Assembly: GCF_000021945.1 (NCBI RefSeq)
Contig: NC_011831.1
Coordinates: 2,121,353-2,185,352, forward strand
Source: Chloroflexus aggregans DSM 9485
GTDB lineage: Bacteria > Chloroflexota > Chloroflexia > Chloroflexales > Chloroflexaceae
DNA length: 64,000 bases
Direction: 5' to 3'
Shown piece after piece: positions 19,075-27,274 of this stretch (position 1 is the first letter of the stretch; the number at the start of each line of letters is the position of its first letter). Both the position numbers and the translations under genes were made by a program. The notes under the pieces are model-generated. The model ran no database searches and was not told the DNA's origin. It saw only the letters and a list, made by a program, of their open reading frames with translations.

Positions 19075-21084
19075 ATGACAACATCGACACTCGAAGTTCA
19101 GCAACTTTCAGTGGTTTACCACATCAATGGACGCATGCTACCGGTCGTGCGCGACGTGAATTTCACCGCTGCCGCCGGTGAAGTCATTGGCATCGTCGGC
19201 GAGAGTGGCAGTGGTAAGAGCACACTTGGGTTAGCCCTCTTACGCGCTTTGCCGGCAAACGGTCAGGTCAGGAGTGGTCGGGTGTTGCTCGATGACATCG
19301 ATCTCTACCAGATGGAAGGATCCGCGTTACGTGCTCTCTGGAAACACTCACTGCGACTGGTGCCACAAAACCCGCTAGCGGCACTTAATCCAACGCTGCC
19401 CATCGGGACACAGTTGATTGAAGCGATTGGCGGTAATCGGAGAGAAGCCGAACAGCAGGCCATTGCACTCTTGACGCGCGTGCAAATTAACGACCCCAAG
19501 CGCGTCATGCGCAGCTATCCGCATGAGCTGAGCGGTGGTATGCAGCAGAGGGTAATGATCGCGATGGCGTTGCACGGTACCCCCCGCCTCCTGGTGCTCG
19601 ATGAACCGACAACCAGTCTTGATGTCACCACGGAAGCGGCTGTAGTCGACCTGCTGGCAGAACTGATCCGTGAACGACAACCGGTTTCCTTGTTCATCTC
19701 GCACAATCTCGGTCTGGTAGCCCGCATTGCAACACGCACGGCGGTGCTGTACGCCGGTGAATTGGTCGAAGTTGCACCGACAGCAGTGTTGTTTGACCAG
19801 CCCCGCCATCCCTACACGCAAGCCCTACTACGGAGCCTGCCGCGACCGGGCTTGCGCTACGATCAACACCCATTACAACCGATTGAAGGATCGATTCCGC
19901 AACCCGGTGAGCTGACGACGGGATGTGTCTTTGCTCCACGCTGCCCACTGGCCGATACTCGATGTTGGCAAGAACGACCACCGCCGATCGCACTGACCGC
20001 TGATCACGCGACGCGCTGCCACTACTGGTCACACGTGACCGCTGAATCGGATAATCCATCGTTTGCCATACCATCAACGAGTACCGACAATGAGCCACTC
20101 TTGACCACGGTCAATCTCACAAAAACCATAACCCAACGTCGTACCCTCACCGATCTGTTTTGGGTCAACAAGACGCCGAACGTCGTTGCGTTAGCCGGTG
20201 TCGATCTCACCATCCATCGCAATCGCACGCTCGGTATTGTTGGTGAGAGTGGCAGTGGCAAAACAACACTGGCCCGCTGCATCATCGGATTAACTCCTCC
20301 ATCGGGAGGCAGCATCGAACTGCTCGACATACCACTCGCCCCGCTGATCCAGCAGCGAACACGCGAGCAAATACGACGCTTGCAGATGGTTCTGCAAAAC
20401 CCGCAAGAGGCGCTCAACCCGGCCCTCACGATTGGTGAAACACTCAGCCGACCGTTAATCCGGTTAGGGGGGATGGATCCACAGACGGCTCATCGTCGGG
20501 TTCCCGATCTCTTACGGTTGGTGAAACTTCCGCCTGAGTATGCCACACGCCGCCCTGCCCAACTGAGCGGTGGCGAGAAACAGCGCGTCGCGATCGCCCG
20601 TGCGTTGGCAGCAACCCCCGACATACTCGTGCTCGATGAAGCAGTCTCGGCCCTTGATGTATCGGTGCAGGCGGCAGTGCTCAACCTTCTCGCTGAAGTG
20701 AAAACTCAAACCGGCATTGCTTATCTCTTCATCACCCACGACTTGGCCGTCGTGAGCTACCTGGCCGACGATATCGTGGTGATGTACCGCGGGCACATTA
20801 TCGAGCATGGCCCGGTGCATGCAGTGCTGGCCCCACCGTTGCATCCTTATACCGAAGCACTCCTCGCCGCAACCGAGCCACACGGCATTCGCATCGGTGA
20901 AGCAGAGACGACCATACCGGAACACGGTTGTCCGTTCCAGCCCCGCTGCCCGCGTGTGATTGGCGAAATCTGCGTGAGTACGCCGCCACCATGGCGTGAT
21001 GCCGGTAATGGTCATCGGATTCGTTGTCATATTCCATTAGAAGCGTTACGGGATGCTCGGCAACCTGAATTGATTGAGCGTTAA
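19075..21084 (+). CDS. fused dual ATPase of a peptide-type ABC importer (DppD-DppF fusion)
   Basis: About 669 residues holding two complete nucleotide-binding domains in one chain, where many systems use two proteins. The first (about 1-320) has Walker A G-E-S-G-S-G-K-S-T, signature L-S-G-G-M-Q-Q-R and Walker B L-L-V-L-D-E-P. The second (about 345-660) has G-E-S-G-S-G-K-T-T, L-S-G-G-E-K-Q-R and I-L-V-L-D-E-A. Each ends with the oligopeptide-transporter C-terminal motif rich in cysteines (F-A-P-R-C-P and F-Q-P-R-C-P), which in relatives can bind an iron-sulfur cluster. It powers the permeases encoded on either side. The ATG at 19075 is preferred over a TTG six codons earlier. Confidence 0.93.
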   Translation: MTTSTLEVQQLSVVYHINGRMLPVVRDVNFTAAAGEVIGIVGESGSGKSTLGLALLRALPANGQVRSGRVLLDDIDLYQMEGSALRALWKHSLRLVPQNPLAALNPTLPIGTQLIEAIGGNRREAEQQAIALLTRVQINDPKRVMRSYPHELSGGMQQRVMIAMALHGTPRLLVLDEPTTSLDVTTEAAVVDLLAELIRERQPVSLFISHNLGLVARIATRTAVLYAGELVEVAPTAVLFDQPRHPYTQALLRSLPRPGLRYDQHPLQPIEGSIPQPGELTTGCVFAPRCPLADTRCWQERPPPIALTADHATRCHYWSHVTAESDNPSFAIPSTSTDNEPLLTTVNLTKTITQRRTLTDLFWVNKTPNVVALAGVDLTIHRNRTLGIVGESGSGKTTLARCIIGLTPPSGGSIELLDIPLAPLIQQRTREQIRRLQMVLQNPQEALNPALTIGETLSRPLIRLGGMDPQTAHRRVPDLLRLVKLPPEYATRRPAQLSGGEKQRVAIARALAATPDILVLDEAVSALDVSVQAAVLNLLAEVKTQTGIAYLFITHDLAVVSYLADDIVVMYRGHIIEHGPVHAVLAPPLHPYTEALLAATEPHGIRIGEAETTIPEHGCPFQPRCPRVIGEICVSTPPPWRDAGNGHRIRCHIPLEALRDARQPELIER

Positions 21085-21100
21085 TCTGGTTATACGACGT

Positions 21101-22060
21101 ATGGTTCGTTATCTGATTCGGCGAATAGTCTTACTCGGAGTGACGTTTCTGATCAGTTCGTTGATCATCTTTCTCATCTGCCGGCTCTTACCCGGCGATG
21201 TGGCACGGGTATTGTTAGGGCGCGAAGCCGGCGAGGCAGCCCTCGCCGGACTACGCGCCGAACTAGGCCTCGACCGCCCATTGCCCATTCAGTATCTCGA
21301 TTGGCTACGCGGCTTTTTCAGCGGTGATTGGGGTATCTCGTACAGTACCCGCCAGCCGATTCGTCCTCTCGTGCTTGAGCGGCTAGGCAATTCACTACTC
21401 CTTGCCGGTGTTACCCTCACCCTCGCCTTACCCCTCGGTATTGGGCTGGGCGTTTGGGCCGGCTGGCGGGCCGGAAAACCCGACGATACGATGATTAGTG
21501 TCGCGACCCTCGCCGTGACCGGTTTACCGGAGTTCGTCACCGGCTTATTACTGATCGACATCTTCGCATTCCGTCTGCGGTGGCTGCCTGCCAATTCCTC
21601 CATTCGGCCCGATGCAACTCTGCTCGACATTGTTCCCCAACTGATCTTGCCCGCTATTACCGCTACACTCGTTTTGCTCGCCTACATTGCCCGCCTTACG
21701 CGCACCGGGGTTGTCACCGAATTAGGGCAAGAGTATGTCCGCACTGCGATGCTCAAGGGTCTCACTCCGCTATCGATCTTGAGCCGTCACGTGTTACGCA
21801 ATGCTCTCCTGCCTACAATCACGGTGATTGCGATCAGTTTTGGCTGGTTGATCAGCGGATTGATCGTGGTGGAAAATGTGTACAACTATCCCGGCATCGG
21901 TCGTTTGCTCACGTTCGCAATCGACCGCCGAGATCTGATCTTGCTCCAAGCAGTTGCAATGGTTACCGTCATGATCTTTGCGGTAGCAAACCTTGTGGCC
22001 GATCTGCTCTATGCGTTCCTCGATCCTCGTATCCGGCTGGGACAGGAAACAGAATACTAG
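21101..22060 (+). CDS. ABC transporter permease (DppB-like)
   Basis: About 319 residues, six predicted membrane helices. The N-terminus (V-R-Y-L-I-R-R-I, then a first helix, then L-L-P-G-D) and the later coupling loop R-T-A-x-x-K-G-L-x-x-x-x-I-L-x-R-H-V-L-R-N-A-L-L-P (about 222-246) are diagnostic of DppB/OppB permeases. It pairs with the DppC-like permease. Having this gene last in the operon, after the fused ATPase, is less usual than a B-C-D-F order. The ATG at 21101 gives the conserved start; the frame is open nine codons upstream, overlapping the ATPase gene. Confidence 0.92.
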   Translation: MVRYLIRRIVLLGVTFLISSLIIFLICRLLPGDVARVLLGREAGEAALAGLRAELGLDRPLPIQYLDWLRGFFSGDWGISYSTRQPIRPLVLERLGNSLLLAGVTLTLALPLGIGLGVWAGWRAGKPDDTMISVATLAVTGLPEFVTGLLLIDIFAFRLRWLPANSSIRPDATLLDIVPQLILPAITATLVLLAYIARLTRTGVVTELGQEYVRTAMLKGLTPLSILSRHVLRNALLPTITVIAISFGWLISGLIVVENVYNYPGIGRLLTFAIDRRDLILLQAVAMVTVMIFAVANLVADLLYAFLDPRIRLGQETEY

Positions 22061-22097
22061 TTATCGGAGTACTGCCTTGCCCGTTACGAAAGCAGAA

Positions 22098-22120
22098 GGG
22101 GTGAGCGCGTTCCTCACCCC
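22098..22120. terminator. hairpin between convergent genes, possible terminator
   Basis: GGGGTGAG and CTCACCCC form a perfect 8-bp stem around a 7-base loop, 38 bp after the last gene of the ABC operon and 44 bp before the stop of the minus-strand gene at 22164. There is no T-run on either side, so an intrinsic terminator is only possible. Confidence 0.5.
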
Positions 22121-22163
22121 ACCGTACTATGCCAAAACGAGAGCGCTCCATCGTGTGGAATGC

Positions 22164-22466
22164 TCAATGCACCAGAAACTGATCGAGCAGCGCCACCACT
22201 TGTTGACGATACTGTGCCCAAGCCCGCCGGCCGATTAATCCCTCAAGCACGTGTTCAAGACCGTCACGATTACTGAAATACGCCTCCAGGCCATCAGCAG
22301 GACGCAACACATGCCCACTCCAAGGTTTTGCCCCATCGAAGATAATCCGCAATGCCTGATCGGCGACAAAGAGACGGTACTGCAGAGGATTATCACTTTC
22401 ACGTTTGTATGTCATCATCGCATGCGTATTGGGTGAGCGATGCGAAGTTTCAAGACAGAACAACAT
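22164..22466 (-). CDS. small protein of unknown function
   Basis: A 100-residue protein I do not recognise. The ATG at 22466 is chosen because GGAGG lies six bases upstream. It has no signal peptide or membrane helix. Notable features are an F-V-A-D-Q-A-L-R-I-I-F-D-G-A-K-P-W-S-G-H stretch and a C-terminal R-R-A-W-A-Q-Y-R-Q-Q-V-V-A-L-L-D helix. The good ribosome site and even composition argue for a real gene. It is convergent with the ABC operon and stands upstream of IS copy 2. A long-armed inverted repeat (22507-22548) lies in its 5' region. Confidence 0.6.
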   Translation of the reverse strand: MLFCLETSHRSPNTHAMMTYKRESDNPLQYRLFVADQALRIIFDGAKPWSGHVLRPADGLEAYFSNRDGLEHVLEGLIGRRAWAQYRQQVVALLDQFLVH

Positions 22467-22506
22467 CATCAGCCTCCATCTATGTCCGTATATCATTGCG
22501 ATTCAA

Positions 22507-22548
22507 AAACACCTGAACATTTGCCAAGGCCGACAAGTGTCAGGTGTT
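22507..22548. repeat. inverted repeat upstream of the small gene
   Basis: AACACCTGAACA and TGTCAGGTGTT pair over 11 of 12 positions, separated by about 19 bases that include the complementary GCCAAGGC. The pair lies 40-80 bp upstream of the start at 22466 on the minus strand, so it could be a leader structure or an operator. The remaining 22549-22704 shows nothing I can support. Confidence 0.4.
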
Positions 22549-22722
22549 AGTCGAGGCGCTGGAGGTCAGCTCAGCGCACATACACTGTACCACAGCACAA
22601 AGCGCAAACATACCAACCGAGGGTGGATCAATGGGTGGAATAGAAGGTGGATTGAACGCTGGGTCGCAGATCATCCTCGTTTACGCAACGGAGTGAGCAG
22701 TTACAGAACAGGTGCGCGAAAG

Positions 22723-22743
22723 CCCACACCCTTTAGGGGTGGG
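22723..22743 (+). repeat. left-end hairpin of IS copy 2
   Basis: CCCACACCC, TTTA, GGGGTGGG: imperfect palindrome near the left end, the expected TnpA recognition hairpin. The same structure lies at 34180-34200 in copy 3 and is absent from copy 1. Confidence 0.7.
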
Positions 22744-22823
22744 ATGAAGCGCGATACTGATGTGTAGATACACATTGCACACCCACACAACATCATCTAC
22801 ACAATCTATGATATCCTGTTGCT

Positions 22824-23222
22824 ATGAAACAGATGGACCACTCCAACGATACGTGCGTGTCGCTCATCAACTCCCACCTGGTCTGGTGCCCCAAGCGGCG
22901 ACGGAAGATGGTAGGTGGCCGCCTAAAAACACGTTTAGAAGACCTGATTCGTGAGACGGCGCCAGAGCTGGGGTGTGAGATGGTGGCGCTTGAAATCATG
23001 CCTGACCATCTCCCTCCGGTTGTTTCGGCAACGCCGCACTGGGTACCCAACCACATCGTTGGGCGGTTCAAGGGCAAAACCAGCCGCATCCTGCGACAGG
23101 AGTTTCCTTTCCTGCAACGCATGCCGTCCTTGGGGTCTCGTTCGTATGTCTGGTCAACGACCGGACACGTTTCCGCCGATACCATCCGGCGGTATAGCGA
23201 AGCGCAGCGCACACGCGGATGA
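22824..23222 (+). CDS. tnpA: TnpA, Y1-type HUH transposase with altered HUH motif
   Basis: A 132-residue IS200/IS605 transposase of normal length. The opening S-L-I-N-S-H-L-V-W-C-P-K-R-R-R-K, the G-R-F-K-G-K-T-S-R block and the C-terminal helix with the putative catalytic tyrosine (T-I-R-R-Y-S-E) are present. The metal-binding HUH motif should read H-hydrophobic-H; here it reads M-P-D-H62-L-P64, so the second histidine is proline. This should impair or abolish single-strand cleavage. In working elements TnpA excises and inserts the element as single-stranded DNA circles. The stop overlaps the tnpB start (ATGA). Confidence 0.88.
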   Translation: MKQMDHSNDTCVSLINSHLVWCPKRRRKMVGGRLKTRLEDLIRETAPELGCEMVALEIMPDHLPPVVSATPHWVPNHIVGRFKGKTSRILRQEFPFLQRMPSLGSRSYVWSTTGHVSADTIRRYSEAQRTRG

Positions 23223-24334
23223 AGACATTTGTCTCCAAGTTGCGTCCGACACCTGCTCAAGTGGCTTGTCTTTCTGAGACGGTCGAAACCTGCCGCCAAC
23301 GCTACAATCACGCTTTGAGCGAGCGCAAGACCGCCTATCGGGAACGTGGCGAGTCCATCGGCTTTGCGCGCCAATGCGCCAGCCTGCCTATGCTGAAACG
23401 GGAGGTGCCGCATCTGCAGCGTGTCCACTCCCAAGTGGTGCAGGATGTCGTGCGTCGAGGAGACCGCGCGTTTCAAGCGTTCGTTCGGCGGGTGAACGCC
23501 GGCGAAAAGGCGGGGTATCCGCGCTGCAAAGGGCGGGACCGGTACGATAGCTTCACCTATCCCCGGTGGGGCAACGGCGTCAAGCGGGAGCAGGGACGGC
23601 TCGTCCTCTCCAAAATCGGCGCTCTCCGGCTGCACAACGATCGCCCGGTTGAGGGCACACCAAACATCTGTATCATCGTTCGCAACGCGGATGGATGGTA
23701 TGCACACATCGTGTGTGACGTTGCACCGTCGCCACTCCCGCCAACCGGCAGGTCGTTTGCAACGCTGTCGAGCGGCGTGCAGATTGCCAACCCGCGCTCC
23801 TATCGTGTCGCCGAACGCACGCTGAAACAGGCACAACGACGGCTCGCTCGTCGCGTGAAGGGTAGCAATCGCTCCCGTAAGGCACGCACGTTGCTTGCGA
23901 ACGCTCACCTGAAGGTCAAGCGGGCGCGACGGGACTTTGCTCACACAATCGCCCGCGCACCGGTCAATGAGGATGACCATATTGTGGTTGAGAAACTGAA
24001 CATTCGGGGGATGGTACGGAACCGTCCCCTTGCCAAATCGATCTCCGACGCCGGATGGGGTATCGTTCTGAATATCCTGCTCGCCAAGGCTGCACGTGCT
24101 GGGCGAGTCGTGGTGGCAGTCAACCCTGCCGGAACGTCGCACGTATGCGCGCACTGTGGCGAGTCCGTTCCCAAACGGCTTGCCGTTCGCTGGCACTCCT
24201 GCCCGTATTGTGGTTGTGAATTGCACCGCGATCATAATGCTGCGCTTACTATCCTAAAGAAGGGCGGGGGCACCGCCTTCGGGGAGGCTTTGCCGTTGGG
24301 CGGGCCGCAGAACCGAGAACCCCACAGGCTTTAG
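23219..24334 (+). CDS. tnpB: TnpB with RuvC-I catalytic aspartate deleted
   Basis: A 371-residue TnpB, open from start to stop. TnpB is the RNA-guided endonuclease of IS605-type elements and the ancestor of Cas12. Compared with copy 3 it lacks nine residues at 23752-23755, where V-G-I-D-V-G should give the RuvC-I aspartate; the sequence runs P-T-G-R-S-F-A-T-L. The 27-bp loss lies between two GTCG repeats, as expected for slippage. The RuvC-II glutamate (V-V-E-K-L-N), the zinc finger (C-A-H-C...C-P-Y-C) and the RuvC-III aspartate (H-R-D-H-N) remain. It is predicted to be unable to cut DNA but may still bind it. The guide RNA region would span the 3' end and run into the promoter region of the next operon. 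Confidence 0.9.
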   Translation: MKTFVSKLRPTPAQVACLSETVETCRQRYNHALSERKTAYRERGESIGFARQCASLPMLKREVPHLQRVHSQVVQDVVRRGDRAFQAFVRRVNAGEKAGYPRCKGRDRYDSFTYPRWGNGVKREQGRLVLSKIGALRLHNDRPVEGTPNICIIVRNADGWYAHIVCDVAPSPLPPTGRSFATLSSGVQIANPRSYRVAERTLKQAQRRLARRVKGSNRSRKARTLLANAHLKVKRARRDFAHTIARAPVNEDDHIVVEKLNIRGMVRNRPLAKSISDAGWGIVLNILLAKAARAGRVVVAVNPAGTSHVCAHCGESVPKRLAVRWHSCPYCGCELHRDHNAALTILKKGGGTAFGEALPLGGPQNREPHRL

Positions 24335-24341
24335 CCGTGGG
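24321..24341 (+). repeat. right-end hairpin of IS copy 2
   Basis: CCCAC-A-GGC, TTTA, GCC-GTGGG, eight bases before the TCAG end. It is identical to the hairpins of copy 1 (8885-8905) and copy 3 (35805-35825) and overlaps the tnpB stop. Confidence 0.75.
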
Positions 24342-24367
24342 AGTGTCAGCAAGAAGCACTGTGCAAG

Positions 24368-24376
24368 TGGTATAAT
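24368..24376 (+). promoter_or_regulatory. extended -10 promoter of the hydrogenase-like operon
   Basis: TG-G-TATAAT: a perfect -10 box with the TGn extension, 25 bp upstream of the first start codon. There is no good -35 box at 16-18 bp; that position falls in the 22 bp between the end of IS copy 2 and the -10 box. An AGGAGG ribosome site follows at 24391-24396. Confidence 0.7.
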
Positions 24377-24400
24377 GCGGCGCGACAGAGAGGAGGGCGC

Positions 24401-25498
24401 TTGAAATATCAACTGACCCTACACCCCGTTGCCGGAGCATGGCACAGCGAGCAGCTTACGCTTACGGTCGAGGGTGAATACATTCGTGATGTTGAATACC
24501 GACCGGCTACCGGTGATGGTGCGTATGCCCAACGCCTTCTCCAAGGTGGTGGAGAGAGCGCAGTACGGGCAGCGGCACAAGTCTGTCCATATTGTAGTGT
24601 TGCTCATACCCTTGCGTTAAGTTTGGCGCTCGAAGCACTAGCCGAGATCACAGCACCATTACGCGCGCAAGCGATACGGGTTATTGTAGCCGAACTTGAA
24701 CGTGCTGCATCGCATATGAATACGTTGGCGGCTCTTATAGCCGCCTTAGGCCTGAACAGCGCAACACGCCTGAGTCAACTGGAAACCCGCATTCGTTCAA
24801 TCTTACTGGCGCTCTTAGGCCACCACGAGGCTGCGTATATCCGGCCGGGTGGATTAGCCGAACCGCCCGACGAAGCACGCTTAGCTGACACCGAACGAGC
24901 TATCAACGAGCTACTACCACATATGATTGAACTTGCCGAGCAAACCATTCCGCGGCGCACGTTGGTAGCACGAATGGTAGACATCGGCGTACTCACCACC
25001 GAAGCTGCCCGACAATTTGGTCTAGCCGGTCCATTAGGACGAGCCAGCGACATCACAACCGATCAACGCATCGATGCGCCTTACGCCGGTTATACCGTAC
25101 TCACACCGGCTCTGGTCGTTGAACAAGGTGGTGATGTCCATGCCAGAGCAGTAGTCTTATTAATCGAAGCGATTGAATCCTTGCGATTGGCAGTACGTTG
25201 GTTGCATAACCTACCCATTGGCGAAACGTACACCGCATTTACGCTGAGGTTAGGTGAAGGGACGGCAACCGTTGAAGCACCACGCGGACCGTTGCGCTAT
25301 ACTGTGCGTAGTGATGGTCAACGATTGACGGCGGTGGAGATCGGGATTGCGCCACAACTAGATCGGTTACTGGCCCGCACACTCTTGCAAAACGCCGCAG
25401 TGGATGATACGTTGCTGATCGCTATCTCGACCGATCCTTGTACTGCTTGCTGGCGCGCAGCAACCTCTGTGATTGGACGTGAGCATCTACCATTGTAA
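24401..25498 (+). CDS. [NiFe]-hydrogenase-like large subunit / NuoD homologue (Ech/Hyf type)
   Basis: A 365-residue protein, about the size of Ech hydrogenase large subunits and shorter than HycE. The TTG at 24401 follows an AGGAGG site. An N-terminal V-C62-P-Y-C65-S-V-A-H69 block stands where hydrogenases have R-x-C-G-x-C-x-x-x-H, and D-P-C347-T-A-C350 near the C-terminus matches the D-P-C-x-x-C motif. Complex I NuoD lacks these cysteines, so the four possible Ni-Fe ligands point to the hydrogenase side. However, the usual Arg and Gly of the first motif are replaced, so activity is open. About 15 residues follow the last cysteine. The next four genes encode membrane subunits. No small subunit (NuoB/HycG-like), ferredoxin or maturation gene is adjacent. 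Confidence 0.8.
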   Translation: MKYQLTLHPVAGAWHSEQLTLTVEGEYIRDVEYRPATGDGAYAQRLLQGGGESAVRAAAQVCPYCSVAHTLALSLALEALAEITAPLRAQAIRVIVAELERAASHMNTLAALIAALGLNSATRLSQLETRIRSILLALLGHHEAAYIRPGGLAEPPDEARLADTERAINELLPHMIELAEQTIPRRTLVARMVDIGVLTTEAARQFGLAGPLGRASDITTDQRIDAPYAGYTVLTPALVVEQGGDVHARAVVLLIEAIESLRLAVRWLHNLPIGETYTAFTLRLGEGTATVEAPRGPLRYTVRSDGQRLTAVEIGIAPQLDRLLARTLLQNAAVDDTLLIAISTDPCTACWRAATSVIGREHLPL

Positions 25499-25565
25499 CC
25501 TTCGTCGAGACGACAGAGAGGGATACCGATCTGCACCGTCGCCATAATCCACGGATAGAAGTTTC

Positions 25566-27263
25566 ATGGGTGTCACAATCTGCCTGATCGGCCTGTTAGC
25601 GGCAGCGGTAATGTGCTTTTTACTGACCACAACCGGTCTTACCCGCCGGATGGGGTTATTTGCTGCGTTGGTCGCAGGACTAGCAACCGTCGGCGTCGCG
25701 CTTGACCCAGTGGTTCTGGCTCCTACCGACCCGTTGCTGACTATCGGGTCAATCCCGCTAACTTTACCATCAGCGGTTGCCCTGAGCGAGCGGGTCATCG
25801 TCGTTGCCGTCTTGCTGAGCGGAACCGTTGGGTTACTAGCGCTCGCCTTGACGGCTCCGCCATCAACAATCGGTTTTGGGGCTTTATTTGGCTGGCTCCT
25901 CCTCAGTCTGGCGGCAGCGTTATTGAGTTGGATTATTCCTCCGCTGAGCTTTCTTACCCCACTGAGTTGGGTACTAGCAGTGGTATCAGTACATGGAAGT
26001 TTACTCGCTGCCGGTACGCAGCATGAGCCAGATCGCTTACCGGGCTATCTCATCGCCGGAGCAGTAGCCGTCGTGGCGGTAAGTAGTCTGATCGCGACGA
26101 CCGCCCTCCAATCACCAGACACCTTACCGGCGCCGGTGATTGTAGTCATTGCTATCATCGGCGCCTTAACCCTCGCCGGAGCACCACCTTTTGCCGGTAC
26201 ACGCCTCGATGCGGTCGGCGCACCGCCATTGATCGGCACATTGACCGTTGGCGTAATCTTACCATCGATTGGTTTAGGCTTTATCGCGCGCATCTTACCC
26301 CAATTACCGCCGCTGCCCGATCTTGCGAGTGCTGTGCTGGCAGCTACCGGTACGCTCGGAGCATTGGGCGCTGCGTTCGGCGCATTACGGTCAACATCGG
26401 GCCGCGAACTCGTCTTTTGGCAAGGGGCAATGCAGGCAGGCTTGGTGGTCTGCGCCTCAGCAATCAACGACCCCCTGGCCGGCTTAGCCGCATCGGCGTT
26501 GTTGTTGGTCATACCACTTCATGCGGTGACCGGCGGTTTGGTGGTAGCCGCGATCGAACGGCATCAAGGCAGCGATACGCTGGATGGTACACCGGCTCAG
26601 GTTCGCTTACCACTCACCGGAGTGCTCTGGATTGTGATTACGGCAACGGCTACCGGCTTCCCCGTCAGTTGGAGCTTTTGGGGTTGGCGCTGGCTGAGCG
26701 AAGCACTCGTCACTCGACTTGTGTGGGCCATACCACCCCTGATTGCGGCAGCAGTGATAGGGTTGGCGGCCGGCCTCCCGCTCCTCTTCCGCTGTTGGTA
26801 CGGCCGTTCCGGCGTCAGCGATCGTGGTCACGAGCAGATTCTCGGCGGTCTCGTGCTCGCACCACTGGTGCTAGCGGGCATAGTTCCGTGGCTAGCGTGG
26901 CCGCTCTGGCTCAGTTGGTCACCCTTTGCTCCGCCAATCTTACCCGCTGAGCCGATTGCGTGGCCATTTGTCGGCCTTGCCCTGGCTATCGGGATTGGTG
27001 GGTGGTTTCTCGCGCGGCATGCAGTCTCGTCACCGTCGCTCAACACCGGTGAGGCAGTCATTCCAACGTGGCAAGGTATGGGAGAGATACTCGGTTGGCC
27101 GGTCGAAGTTGCCAACGCGCGCACCATACTTACTCTGATCGGGCGCGGCCTTGATCGGGTAGCGACGCTGCTGCATACGGTGATGATCATCTTCGAGCAG
27201 CGCTACTATCTGTTTGGCGTGATCGTTGCACTGATCGCTATCCTCGTGTTGATGGCACAGTGA
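25566..27263 (+). CDS. NuoL/HyfB-like antiporter-type membrane subunit
   Basis: A 565-residue, strongly hydrophobic protein with about 14 membrane segments, of the size of HyfB/NuoL/Mrp-antiporter subunits that form the ion-pumping arm of complex I-related enzymes. The characteristic central block is diverged, so the call relies on length, hydropathy, weak motif likeness (A-G-A-P-P-F-A-G, L-L-V-I-P-L-H-A-V-T-G) and the gene context. The start is an ATG 67 bp after the large-subunit gene. The end overlaps or nearly abuts the next gene. Confidence 0.7.
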   Translation: MGVTICLIGLLAAAVMCFLLTTTGLTRRMGLFAALVAGLATVGVALDPVVLAPTDPLLTIGSIPLTLPSAVALSERVIVVAVLLSGTVGLLALALTAPPSTIGFGALFGWLLLSLAAALLSWIIPPLSFLTPLSWVLAVVSVHGSLLAAGTQHEPDRLPGYLIAGAVAVVAVSSLIATTALQSPDTLPAPVIVVIAIIGALTLAGAPPFAGTRLDAVGAPPLIGTLTVGVILPSIGLGFIARILPQLPPLPDLASAVLAATGTLGALGAAFGALRSTSGRELVFWQGAMQAGLVVCASAINDPLAGLAASALLLVIPLHAVTGGLVVAAIERHQGSDTLDGTPAQVRLPLTGVLWIVITATATGFPVSWSFWGWRWLSEALVTRLVWAIPPLIAAAVIGLAAGLPLLFRCWYGRSGVSDRGHEQILGGLVLAPLVLAGIVPWLAWPLWLSWSPFAPPILPAEPIAWPFVGLALAIGIGGWFLARHAVSSPSLNTGEAVIPTWQGMGEILGWPVEVANARTILTLIGRGLDRVATLLHTVMIIFEQRYYLFGVIVALIAILVLMAQ

Positions 27264-27274
27264 GCAGGAACGAT

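Larger units (their letters stand above)
22705..24349 (+). mobile_element. IS200/IS605-type element, copy 2
   Basis: A 1645-bp element with both ends. It follows a TTAC (22701-22704), starts AG-A-ACAGGTGCGCG, has a left hairpin at 22723-22743 and ends GAGTGTCAG at 24349. There is no terminal inverted repeat and no target duplication, as expected for this family. It encodes tnpA and tnpB overlapping by four bases. Copy 3 has the same boundaries (TTAC before, TCAG at the end), which fixes the ends. The element ends only 51 bp before the start of the hydrogenase-like operon. Confidence 0.9.

Noticed and set aside
22793-24235. A 480-codon frame antisense to tnpA/tnpB of copy 2, and similar frames at 34697-35719 and 9545-9937
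   Set aside because: They are shadows of the tnpB coding sequence; the sense frame carries the recognisable nuclease motifs, and the antisense products resemble nothing.
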